A DNA stretch of 64,000 bases from Augochlora pura (Eukaryota; Arthropoda; Insecta; Hymenoptera; Halictidae): contig NC_135782.1 of NCBI RefSeq assembly GCF_028453695.1, forward strand, positions 3,286,001 through 3,350,000, written 5' to 3'. The translations under genes and the position numbers were made by a program. The first letter of the stretch is position 1. Each line of letters begins with the position of its first letter. The notes beneath the pieces are model-generated. The model did no database searches. It worked only from the letters and a program-made list of their open reading frames with translations, and was not told the DNA's origin. Of this stretch, positions 51,384-61,972 are shown piece after piece.

Positions 51384-54300
51384 CTGTAAAAGAAAAATTA
51401 ACTAGGTTAGTTTTAAACAATTTATACAGATTTTCTCATTCTCACAAATATTCTTGCTAAAACCGTACGAAACTAAATAAATCCACTGCTGCCGCTGTTA
51501 CGAAACAACTAATCGAGTTTCAAGCTTGCTATTGTAACTATCAATGTTAACAACAACGCTAAAATTACGGTCAAATGACACCGAAACACAATCGGGTCAC
51601 GGAGATGAATAATTTCATAGAACAATTCCGTTCAGGGTAACTTTCCGCATCCCTGATGTATATAATTAGTTGTCGTCCGACTGGCGCGCAGTAGCAATAA
51701 TCGGAGAGAAATGTTTAACAGTAAACATCTAACGCTTCGAACGCTACTATGTTGATACTTCTGTAATCTCGTTTGTTACACTATATAGCGGCGGTTATAA
51801 TTAAAATGATACAGGCAATAAATCAGCCGTATCTACCGTTAATAAAATGAGTAAAATCAGCATACGGTCTACTGCTATTTTTGGAAATCGTACGCGTACG
51901 TTTTACGGGCACATCGTCGAACACATCTCCGGGCACGTTATCGCGCGATTGTATACACACTGTTCCTCACTTGCATCAGAACGTTACTTAACTGATCGGC
52001 GTGCTCGGCCCGTGAGATATCTGTTCGCGGCGCCGACATTTCTCTTTTCCAAACAAACGAATAAACCAATAATTGAATAAGTAAATAAATGGCTGAATGA
52101 ATTAATGGAGGACGAGATAAATAGATAAATAGATAAATCTTTTTCTATTAGCAATGAAGCTTGAACAGAGACGCCATGATGGATCTCGTCTGCCACGAGA
52201 TAACTAGCAGAGTTACCCCCTTTGAGAATTAATAAATAACATAAGAAATAATTTAGAATTAATTTCAGAAGCTGACATGTACGTCTTAATTATAAAAGGT
52301 CTCTGAGAGAGCCAGTGAACAATATTAATCACGACATAACCTAAAATATCTCCAAAAGCTGTTTATATCTTTAATAAAATGAATTCGATTTTTAGAGGGT
52401 TGAAATAAATATAAATCCCCCTGCGTCTTGTTAATAATATTGCTCTGACTTCGTAGAAATTGACAGGGTAGATTCTCAACATTAAATATGCAATGTTAAT
52501 CTAAATCGTCGTCGCTGGTGGGATACCCTTGTAAGTTCGATTCCCCGGCGGCCATCGTCGAATTATTTCCGATGCGGATCAGAAATAATTGCGACACGGC
52601 TAAACCAAGGCGCTGATAAGACGCGGCGGGATCAGCCCGACAAGGATTTTATCTGAATTGAACGTTAACGGCGGCGTTACGTCACGCAAACCGCGGCTCT
52701 CTCTTTGTCGCGTGTGCTAGGCCGCGAGAATCCCACGTTTTTTCCCCGACACGAGCTTTGCGTTATCGTGCGGAGACGGAAAGGAAAAAAAAACGTCGTC
52801 CAGGAAAAATAGCGGGAAGAGAGGGTAGATCTCTCTCTCTCTCTCTCTCTTGTGGCGCCGTGATTTTTTCGACGATCGATCGATCCGGCTCGTGTCAGCG
52901 ATTTCCGATCGAAGATTTCCGTTCTGCGATCTTTTAGTGCGTCATTAGGCGCCACGTGATCGAAATTGCGATTTTTCATACGCGATTCGGTTCGCTTTTC
53001 CTCGCGGTTATGGGAAATTGGCCTAACATATTCGATCTACCACTTGGTCGAGTATTTTTCAAGTTTTAGTTACAGAGTCGCGTGAAACGTGCATTTGAAA
53101 GAGAAGCGTGAACTTTAAAATTCGTTTCTGTCAATTGTAATTATTGCAAATATTTGTTTAAATATCGATAGATAGTGGTATAGTTTCTTTAACGTCTTGG
53201 AAAAATTCTGGTCCCTTGGTTCAATTTATTTAAAAAGTTATTCGATTTTTAGAAGTGTTCAGAATTATTTTTATAGATATCGCGAAGACTTTGATTTAAA
53301 ATTGTTGTTAAATCGAGAAACTTAATTTTACATGCATAGAATGAATTTTGTCGTATAAAATGTAGATGCTAGAAGCCAGAAGAATTATTTCAGATTTATA
53401 GTTATAATGGTATCGAGCGCAAAGGGTTAATTTGATACAGCAAATGCTAAGGGATGACGATATTTGCCGTTTGAAATTAGGGATGGTTGTATCGAGAATC
53501 GCGGGACTATTCGTGCTCGAGCTGATCGGAAATAATTGTTCGATTATCGACGGTTCACGCTGCAATTAACAGCGCTGATAATGTCTGAAACACTCGGCCG
53601 CGGAGAGTAAACAAAAACGATTCGCCGCAACCCTTCCGAGATTCAATAATCTACGCCGATTGCGAACGTTACAGGAACCTTGGACTACTCTGCGAAAACC
53701 CTGATCGAAGTAGAACATATTCTACGAATTTTTGAGCTGAATAATCTCTATATATAATAATCTAACAATAATAATAATAAAAATAATAATAATAATATTA
53801 ATAGAGAATCCCCAGAATTTCCAAAATTCAAAGAAAATAGAAGGCAATTATAATAAATTAGAACTTGTTCCGCCTTCTAATGTTAATATAATTTAGTTAA
53901 GTCATTTTTTGATAGATTAACAAATTAAAGGGATGCATACCTGATCGCAGGGAAGCCCGGATTTCCTTTATAGCCGAGCTGCCCGGATAATTTGAAGAGT
54001 TTCCTCAGGTTTTTCATGTTCATCTCGAAAACTGACCGTTTCCTCCGACCCCTGTCGCAATAAAAAGACGATAAAATATTCAGTTAGTTGGAAGAGAAAG
54101 ATTTGTATTTCGATCGTGATTGTTACTCACACTTTGAGCGCATCCACGTGGCGGCCGCCCCTTGTCACCGCGCCTAATTTCGCGTTTATTTTCTGGATGC
54201 GCATCAGGGTTTGCAGCTCTGCCAACCTTTGATCCGATAGTCGCTTTTGTCGTCTGTAAAATAAGGATTTATTTTATTATACATAGAAAATGTTGTTTAT

Positions 54301-54414
54301 TGCTCAGGGGTTGTAATTTTCCGTCTAATTATAGTTTTAATTTTCAATTTAGTTTCAGGGTTAATTTAATGTGTAGTGGTAGTGTCTAAATTTTTTATTC
54401 TATATTTTTGTATC

Positions 54415-54461
<47 letters not shown>

Positions 54462-56033
54462 TCTCGTTCTCTGGCTTCTTTATTACAGAATTTGTAGATC
54501 GTAAAAACTATCGGCCGGTCGATTAGATTAATCCGTTCAGGATCAATGATGCAACAGCAATGCAACATTTCATAGTTTCTTTTCAGTGAACTTGATACGT
54601 CGGAATTCGTTTCTTTTTTTTGTTTTATTTAACAGGGCGATAACGATACAACCGATATGCGACGATTATTATTATATATAATAACATTGTAACATCGCCT
54701 GATAATTATTTTGCGTCGCCGAAATTTTTGCTGCTCAGATACTATCGAAAATTGAGTAATTCCGTCGTTCTTTTTATTAAAATTTACTTTTTACTTTGAT
54801 TAGAATTTATTAATAAATATCTATTTGATTCCAGTAATGTAAGATTTAAACAAGAGGTAAAATATCTAGAAATATAAGATATTTGAATGAACTTGAAAGT
54901 GGCTCGTAAATACAAGATTTATAATTTTGTAAAATGAATAAAAATTCTAAAAGGATAGATTATTTTTATTGATAATAAAGAATTGATATTTACTCTTTAA
55001 TCACCACAGGAACTTCTGCAATCGGTTGGCCAACAATGCCGTTGTTTTCTGCGTTCTCTAAATCCACCAACGTGTCCGGTCCTACATTTTGTTTCTCAGT
55101 TTTCGAGAGTCTGTAACAAAAAAGCACAGAACTGCATTTAATGCAATCATTTTAACCTGGAATACGTAAAATAAAAACTCCAAAAATTTCTGATATAATT
55201 TTTATTCGTAATTTAAAATCGTATGAGTTTCAGTGATAATAATAAAATATATAGAATTAAATATTTCATGACTTTCGTTAATAAAATATGTAAGTCCATA
55301 TATTTCTATATTATCTGTTAAAATTATTTTGATTATTAATAAAACAGTTCTATTATTAAATTGAAAGTTGCCTTGATTTTCTATTATTATCACTAAACCA
55401 TTTTCGGAGAATCTACGTGCTCTTCTTCAATTTTTCATTCGACTATAGAAGGTGTTGTTATGGTTTTACACATCCGTAAACATTTCTGCATTTACGTCGA
55501 ACAAATTGCATTAGCATGCAGAGTTGCGCTTTCCTTTCCTCGAAGATAGTGCGTAGAATAGTAGATTAGTAAAATATTGATAACACATTCGACCGCCTTA
55601 GAAAATTGTACACACGAACGGTTAGAAAGCATTAGACTTCGCACAACTTAACGTAATACTTATGTCACAGATATAAATGTACATGTGTAAACTCGCATGT
55701 ATATTAACTAATTGCAAAAATTAAATATAAATCTGGAATTACTGCATCTCGCTAAAGTCGACTCTGATCGCGCCAATTCTTCGAAATAAATTCACGATAC
55801 AGCAACAAACCGAAGTGCACAATTCATTCTAGGAAGTTTGTTCAAGTACATATTGTCATGTCGTATAAAAATGTTTAATTGATTCGTGGACTAAAAAATG
55901 TTATATAACAATTTTCACGCGATTCGCAACAATGATAAACAAAAAGAAATTACCTTTCGAATCCAGGATGCGCCGACGTATTGGTGGACCAATAGAACAC
56001 TGAACAGAATAATACGAGCAACCAGGACATCAT
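51380..56033 (-). CDS. Secreted neuropeptide/hormone precursor, five exons, candidate PTH-like
   Basis: The spliced coding sequence joins 56033-55954, 55110-54994, 54253-54131, 54051-53941 and 51383-51380, giving a 144-residue precursor. All introns are GT/AG and phase 2, and the frame stays open throughout. Seen: a hydrophobic signal peptide (residues 1-21, ending NTSA before HPGFE), an acidic spacer (28-66), a furin-type site RQKR (67-70), a 37-residue peptide (71-107) ending DALKV, Gly108 as amide donor, RRKR (109-112), and a second peptide from Ser113 (SVFEMNMKNLRKLFKLSG...). This is the architecture of an insect neuropeptide precursor, which would be processed in the secretory pathway by proprotein convertases, carboxypeptidase and amidating enzyme. 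I do not recognise a named insect family. The N-termini resemble parathyroid hormone/PTHrP, which is inference. Alternatives are a CRF/DH44-like or wholly novel peptide. The last codon and stop depend on the exon 5 splice. That the gene is real: high. Family: uncertain. Confidence 0.78.
53310..53430 (-). mobile_element. piggyBac-like MITE half-element in intron 4 of the peptide gene
   Basis: It ends ATAATGGTATCGAGCGCAAA then GGGTTAA and carries CATGCATAGAAT at its inner side. It matches the left arm of the copy at 1,111 on the minus strand. It sits within the large last intron of the peptide gene. Confidence 0.6.
53941..54051 (-). CDS. Exon 4 of the peptide precursor: amidation/RRKR site and second mature peptide
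   Basis: The acceptor is TTGCGACAG|GGGTCG and the donor ATCAG|GTATGC. The exon is 111 nt, phase 2 to phase 2. It encodes Gly108, the cleavage site RRKR, and the second peptide starting SVFEMNMKNLRKLF and running through a Gly/Tyr/Pro-rich tail (YKGNPGFPAI). If intron 4 is not removed, translation reads Arg-Tyr-Ala-Ser-Leu and stops at 53925, so a slightly longer C-terminus from an unspliced form is possible. Confidence 0.75.
54131..54253 (-). CDS. Exon 3 of the peptide precursor: first mature peptide, probably amidated
   Basis: The acceptor is ATTTTACAG|ACGACA and the donor AAAGT|GTGAGT. The exon is 123 nt, phase 2 to phase 2. It opens with the convertase site RQKR, then LSDQRLAELQTLMRI..., a stretch that would form an amphipathic helix (Leu/Ile/Met every 3-4 residues, with Arg/Lys on the other face). 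The peptide continues to HVDALKV; the last Val is split with exon 4, where Gly108 follows. A 37-residue peptide ending in Val-amide is predicted. Confidence 0.78.
54418..54465. repeat. CT microsatellite in intron 2 of the peptide gene
   Basis: (CT)n with one TA interruption, about 150 bp upstream of exon 3 in gene orientation. Confidence 0.95.
54994..55110 (-). CDS. Exon 2 of the peptide precursor: acidic propeptide spacer
   Basis: The acceptor is TTTGTTACAG|ACTCTC and the donor AAAGA|GTAAAT. The exon is 117 nt (39 codons), phase 2 to phase 2. It encodes residues 27-66, acidic and proline/valine-rich (contains VDLENAENNG and AEVPVVIKE). There are no dibasic sites until the RQKR at the start of exon 3, so this is most likely a non-bioactive spacer between the signal peptide and the first mature peptide. 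Confidence 0.77.
55954..56033 (-). CDS. Exon 1 of the peptide precursor: start codon and signal peptide
   Basis: This exon starts at the first of two tandem ATGs (MMSW...) in a good context (AAAC before ATG). No ATG occurs in the 147 nt between the predicted transcription start and this codon. It encodes 26 residues plus two bases of Arg27. The hydrophobic core LLVLFCSVFYW and the small residues TNTSA are typical of a signal peptide cleaved before His22. The donor is GAAAG|GTAATT, phase 2. Confidence 0.78.
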
Positions 56034-56181
56034 GTTTTGCGGGAGCACGATCTTTCCACGGTATATTGAAACGTCGATAGAACGAATACGAAATCGTTTG
56101 ATTAATATCTGCGTGCGGCAACACCGGGTCAACGAAAACACCAGCGGATGAGATTTCTTTCTCTCGTTCTACTTGGGCACT
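56034..56181 (-). promoter_or_regulatory. Predicted 5' UTR of the peptide gene
   Basis: This is the 148 bases between the predicted initiator A (56181) and the ATG. It has no upstream ATG and no obvious intron, so a compact unspliced 5' leader is predicted. The boundary rests on the TATA/initiator spacing and not on transcript data. Confidence 0.5.
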
Positions 56182-56213
56182 GTAACTTCTTGGCGTTCGG
56201 TCCGCGTATATAT
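56177..56213 (-). promoter_or_regulatory. TATA box plus initiator of the peptide gene
   Basis: On the minus strand TATATA lies at 56212-56207. A CAGT initiator core (insect Inr, TCAGT-like) has its A at 56181, placing the T of the TATA box at about -31. Correct spacing ahead of a uATG-free leader supports a focused, tissue-restricted promoter, usual for neuropeptide genes. Confidence 0.55.
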
Positions 56214-56219
56214 TCGTCG

Positions 56220-57289
56220 CGAGTTGGGATCCCCACTTAAAGGCGCGCTGACGCTGCTATTACACCCCTTTTCGTGTTTCGTTCGTCGTTTATCGTCTAT
56301 CGTTTATCGTCTATCGGGAGCACGGTGTCTTTCGCTCAGTCGGTCGCCGCAGCGTGACGAGCGACGAACGAAATCAGAGGGAAAGCTCGGTTCTACTTTG
56401 AATGAATATCTGACAGAGATAGAAATAATATCGGAAAATTCAATTTTATTTCCAGGTGCAGAGAAAAATGTTTAGAAAGCGCGAGATCCTTTTATCTTTT
56501 CCTTTTGGTAATTGATGTGGTAACAAAATTTAAAAAAATCATATTTCTTATATATTTGATGTATTAAATATTGTATACCATTAACATAATCATATTGATA
56601 TAATATAGACATTTGATATATTAATACATATATTTAATTTATCTTTTCCTTCGGGAATTCAACTAATAGCAAAATTTCTTAAAATTGTATTTCTTATATC
56701 ATTTTTTTAAGGGATGCCTAATTTAAAGTACCTTACATTAAGGGTTGTGCTTAGAGCTGCAGTAATCTCTATCTGTAATTTTGCAATGTCTGCTTCGACT
56801 GTGGACATTTGCTATTGTTCCATCGGTTACGTGTACGAAGAAAGTATCGGCAACCGATCATTTCGACTGATCTGGTAATTTCAGCGTTTAGGGCGCGTTC
56901 GATGCGCGACCAAACTCAGGTAAACGTTAATTGCGAAACCTGTGTTCGTCGCAACCGTGCGCGGAACGGGAGGCGCACACCTCGTAATTTCACGGAAACC
57001 ATAACCGGCGATCGTGGGACATCGTTTCGTTGGTATCGTTTTCTGACGGCGTCGTTCATTTCTGTCGTCGTCGTGGCTCGCGTATCGCGTCGTCGTCGCA
57101 CGAGTCTCAGCAACGCCGGATACTAATTGCTCCCCGATCCATCTCTCCTTAATTGCACCCGCGATAAGAGGGATCGCCGCGGCGGAGAACTGGGTCTACA
57201 GTCACCCGAAAAAGTATCTGTCGATTATTTCGAGCGGAAGAAATCGTCTCGGATTGGCTTTAAAGGATTTCATTAAATAAAAGTGAGGT
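56220..57289. other. Upstream region of the peptide gene
   Basis: Likely holds distal regulatory sequence. TCGTCTATCGTTTATCGTCT repeats lie at 56,285-56,316 and a GC-richer island at 56,800-57,200. No gene supported. Confidence 0.4.
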
Positions 57290-57583
57290 AAAGCGAAGCG
57301 AAGAAAAGCAAAGCAAAGCAAAGCAAAGCCAAGCGAAGCAAAGCAAAGCCAAGCGAAGCAAAGCCAAGCCAAGCCAAGCAAAGCGAAGCAAAGCAAAGCA
57401 AAGCAAAGCAAAGCCAAGCGAAGCAAAGCAAAGCCAAGCCAAGCGAAGCAAAGCCAAGCGAAGCAAAGCCAAGCGAAGCCAAGCGAAGCAAAGCAAAGCC
57501 AAGCGAAGCAAAGCCAAGCGAATCAAAGCCAAGCGAAGCAAAGCCAAGCGAAGCAAAGCCAAGCGAAGCGAAGCAAAGCAAAG
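57290..57583. repeat. AAGCN pentanucleotide array, about 58 units
   Basis: An uninterrupted series of AAGCA, AAGCC and AAGCG pentamers. Each pentamer is an AAGC core plus one variable base. The minus strand is stop-free in all frames (repeated Leu/Ala/Phe/Cys/Trp), which explains the long but spurious ORFs there. Confidence 0.95.
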
Positions 57584-58767
57584 AGGTGCAAATGAAATTA
57601 ATTCAAATGAAATTATAAGAATATGCATTGGCCTGAGAAAATTGTTTATTATTAATCATTATTTTTGATAATGTCTGCGCAGACTTTTCTCAGAGACTGT
57701 ATATGGAACCAGGGTACTAATAATGAAGCTAATAGTTTGAGAAGCTATCTGTGCTTAGAGATTTAGCTATTTTAAGATTGTGTTGCATATGGAACAGATA
57801 ATTAATGTGTTGCTTACATGAATATATAATACGTGCTACCAGCTAATCTGGACACTTACAAATGCGTTAAATCTGCTTATTGAAATCAAATGAAATAAAT
57901 ATTTTAGGGGAACAATTTTATTGTTAAAGATAAAGGGAAAATTCTTCTCGAAATAAAGGGGACTTATTTGTTGTCAATAAATTTGGTCGTAACGAAATCA
58001 TTTTTCACGATCAATAAATTCTGTAATAACAAAATAATTTTGTCAAGATCAATAAATTTTCTCGCAACGAAATAATGTTTAATGGTCGATAAATTCTGTC
58101 GCAGTGAAATCATTTTCGTGAACAGGAAATGTTATGTTCAGAATAGAAAGGAAACACGCGCGCGCAGGTTTTGAGGCGTAGAACCCGTTGTCGCAGCGAT
58201 TAGTATCGATCCGCACGTGAATCGAGACGCTTGTTAAACTCGGAGCAGTACAGTGTCTCTCTAAAAATGAAAAAAAAAGAGGCGAACGCATCAATAATGC
58301 ACGTAGAACTTTTCCTTCGAGCGAGGTCGGCCGATGTATGGGGGAGTCGCGGCGCAACGTTCACACGAATCGAACGCATGAAAGAGTGTAACGATGTTTC
58401 TTGTTTCGTCATACGTCTTTGATTTGCTATCGTTCTCCACGTGGATCAGTGAAAGATTCTCGGATCCGAACCGGAAACGATGATTCAAGCCGATTTTACC
58501 AGATCCATGTGTTTATTACTTCTTGCAATCTGTGGAATCGAGAACTACCTAACCGCGCATTAAAATATTTAGTCTAACTTTCGATTGAAATAAATTATTT
58601 ACAAGTTGCAACAATGTTGACTATTAAAACGTCGATTTGATAGACTTTTCATAGATATTTATTGGATTTTTGATAGACATTTACTAGATTTTTTAATAAT
58701 GATTTAACAGAATTTTGATAGACATTTTCTAGATTTTTAATTGACGTTTACTGGATTTTTATTAATG

Positions 58768-58893
58768 ATCAAACGAATATTAATTGTCTCAAACGAATAT
58801 TAATTGCCTCAAATAAATATTAATTGTCTCAAACGAATATTAATTGCCTCGAATAAATATTAATTGTCTGAAATAAATATTACTCGTCCTAAA
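58768..58893. repeat. 20-bp tandem array
   Basis: The unit CAAACGAATATTAATTGTCT (variants AAATAAATATTAATTGCCT) is repeated about six times in tandem. Confidence 0.85.
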
Positions 58894-59833
58894 CGAATCC
58901 ACAGCTCCGCCGATATTGGTCGATCGAAGCTGCAAACGTTGCACTATGTCGTTATCTAACGCATCTGTATAATTTAGTGTAACTCGGGGGATTTTCCAGC
59001 GTGTTCGAATACATTACACGATCTCGTGCAATCTACCCAGTCGGTGAAATCAGGAAAACAATGTTGCAAATCGGAATCAGAATTCTATTCGGACGAAAAA
59101 CGGAATTAATTTTTCCTTAAACCAGCACATAATATACTCGAAGTAAACTAAAGGAAAACTCAATTAATAAATTCCTTTTTAAAGTTCAGATATATGTAAC
59201 GTAATTCCATTTCCTGTAAAAGTATCGAAAATTCAAGAAATAAGTAAATAACTTTGGTGGCTGGGAGTTGTATGTCTGCAAAGGGTTGAGCACTCAAGTC
59301 TCGATTATATAATAATACTATTAACAATAACAGTGCTAATAAATATAATAAAGAACAACAATAATAATAGTAATAATAATATCAATTACGTCCATACAAT
59401 GTCGTTGATCTGAAATTTTCCATCGCAGCAACCGCGAGGCAAGCGGCGCGTCAAAGGGTTACCAAAACATTGCGCAAAAGTATAACTGCGTTTCGGCAGA
59501 GATTGTTCCTCCGAGCGAAAGAGCACGAAATCGATGAGTCCGCGTACGGCATGGTTTCGTGGCCGATAAGACAGAGGATCCCCTGCTAATCGGAAGTTCA
59601 TGAAAGATCGGGTCGCGCAACCTTTTGGAGGCTTGTTCCTCCCGCGGTGTAACGTACGTAACCGTTCAAACTGCGCAGTATTGTGGCCATTGCGAAATCG
59701 TCCACCCACGCGGTCCCGCGTGCGCGTATTTATGAAATAATTCGATATCTATCGAGGCGCGCGTCGGCCGATCGTTTCCGGCCAATCGCGCAGGGCAAAT
59801 GGACGAACTATACTTTCACGCTTGCACACGGTC

Positions 59834-59875
59834 ACTCTCTCTCTCTCTCTCTCTCTCGCTCTCTTTCTCTCTCTC
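59834..59875. repeat. CT microsatellite
   Basis: (CT)n with CG and TT interruptions. Confidence 0.95.
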
Positions 59876-60510
59876 TACGTGCAATTCGTTTGCCGATTTC
59901 GATCGCTGAAGCGACGTTTTCCGCGCGCGCGAAATTACACGGCGCGCCGATCAAGAAACGACGGATGATTTCGATTGTTGCGGCACCGCTCGCGTTGAGA
60001 ATAATCGATTGGTGCAGCGACCAGCGACTTTCTTTTCCAATTATTTCTTGAGTGGATTTTAGCATTAAATATAAGCAGAGATAATATAGTAAATTATAAT
60101 CAAATATAGTGATTAGGAAATTTTCTTATGCGGTGCTTGTATTGTTAAGAAAAAGTATTATTTGAGAAGGTGGAATTATGATTTAGTGGAGAATAATATG
60201 GAAGACTTGAAATGGGTTTGAATAATCCTTTGTTGAAGGATCTCGACCATTTCGAATATTTTTATTAAAATATTTGCTGTATACTGTGTTGTAGAAATTA
60301 CTGTATTTTATGTAAATTTAATTTACTGCCTTATTTTTTACTCTATTCTATTTTATTTTATTTGATTTTGTCCTATTTCATTTTATTCTACTTTATTTGA
60401 TTTTTTCACTGAATCACTTGACTCGGAATTTTCTATTAATAATCTATATATTATTATATCACTATTATTACATTGCTGTTATTATATCACTGTTACTATA
60501 ATTTTATCAG

Positions 60511-60602
60511 AGAACTCTGTAATCGATCCGCGAGAAGTGAACATTCTAATTGACGAGAGCTTGAACAAGGGAAACGTGGACAGCTTCGGCCGCTTTTTCA
60601 CT
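60511..60602 (+). other. Exon-like segment with acceptor and donor
   Basis: This segment is bounded by TTTTATCAG|AG and ACT|GTAAGTAGT. The open frame between reads NSVIDPREVNILIDESLN then KGNVDSFGRFFT. The splice sites are good, but the opposite strand is open as well and no partner exon is certain. The stretch at 61,723 has a compatible phase and an acceptor. No family is recognised. Confidence 0.2.
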
Positions 60603-61722
60603 GTAAGTAGTACGAGCTGTATTTGGTCGGGCCGAGTGCACGGACAATGGGATTCGAACGAAAAATGCTCCCTCGTTGATGTCACGGTGTACGTCGGAAC
60701 GACGATACGGAGGAACGTTTCGGCTGCGTGTGTCCACGTGTCTGTTGTATCATCGAAAAATTTGAAGAAATAAGAAGCCACGTTTACCGACCAGCATTGA
60801 ACGCTTCGCTCGTTACATCTGCAGAGGGAGCTCAGATACCGAATTAACGGGACTTGCTGGAACCAATTAGAAATAGTAATGGAATAGTTATTCGTTAATA
60901 ACTATTGTTCGTTGCGTTAATATATTAACGTGGGGAAAAATAGTCAAATTTTCAATTTGAACTTGTTTAAATACACTATTAATTAAAGTTCTCGTTTATG
61001 AGTCGTTCGAGGCTGATCTCATCGAAATCCGTGGATCGCGGATCGTTTCGGATCTGTGCCGGTTGACCGTGCATTTTCTTGACCCAGTTACTTGTCCCTG
61101 AATCGTTTTTAACTTCTGCTTTTCGGCCTTAGTCCCGAGTTAGTCGAAACGATGATTCTCGGCCTTGCGTTTATTCCATCGGAACATATTGTCAGCCTTG
61201 CGCCGATCTTCGCGCCTCAATGTCTCGGTTTCGAACACGTGCGTCGACCTTCCGATTCTTTTTTATTCACGGAAGGATTAAGGAAGGAAAGGAAAATATA
61301 CATGCAATTAAAATAGAAGAGAAAATATAATAAGAAAAGGAGACGAAATATACTAAATAAAAGACAAAAAATATACTAAGCATAAACGTTAGTATATTCT
61401 TTATAGATTAAGGATAAATAATTAACAACATTATAGTTTTAACAACTTACACATTGGTGTGATAAATATTGTAATATAATAACGAGAATAACTATCATAG
61501 AAATATATATGTACCGCTTTAATTAAAAATAATAATAATAACTGAAATGTACAATAAAAATTAATGAACAATTAATAATAGTAAAAATGAATAGAAAGAA
61601 ATAAAAATTAATAAAATGAATTCCAAAGGCGTGATTTCTTACATTAGAATTTCTGTCTCGTTAAATTTCACATGAAACTGGTTGAAACGAATTCATAAAT
61701 ATAAAACACTGTATATTTGCAG

Positions 61723-61833
61723 AATCTAGAAAACTATCAATTCTGCATGAATATCGGCAGTCTATTCATCGGCGAGGAATGCACCGATTCGAATCTCGTA
61801 GTTCTGGCTCGGCATTATCGAGTGGCCTCTTAG
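61723..61833 (+). other. Possible terminal exon (or antisense of a Cys-rich ORF)
   Basis: An acceptor TATATTTGCAG is followed by 36 open codons, beginning NLENYQFCMNIGSLF and ending ARHYRVAS, then TAG at 61831-61833. The minus strand over 61,766-61,972 is also open for 69 codons and holds a C-x3-C-x3-C motif, but has no upstream ATG. Only one reading, if either, can be real. No family is recognised. Confidence 0.18.
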
Positions 61834-61972
61834 ACATGAATTTGTTTGTCCAAGCATAGTCAATGTTATTGCACCTGACCTCGCAACGATCGATACACGT
61901 ATCTGCACGGTTGTTATAGGATAAGACGTCCCAAGCCAAACAGAATTTTTTTACAATATTTACATACGTTTT

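Noticed and set aside
52490..52560. tRNA-like B box (GTTCGATTCC) on the plus strand
   Set aside because: The flanking bases do not pair as a T stem or acceptor stem and there is no matching A box.
57202..57628. Overlapping minus-strand ORFs rich in Leu/Phe/Ala/Cys/Trp
   Set aside because: All are translations of the AAGCN pentamer array in different frames.
59386..59709. 107-codon minus-strand ORF
   Set aside because: No domain, no splice partners, and an Arg/Gly-rich composition expected by chance; not supported.
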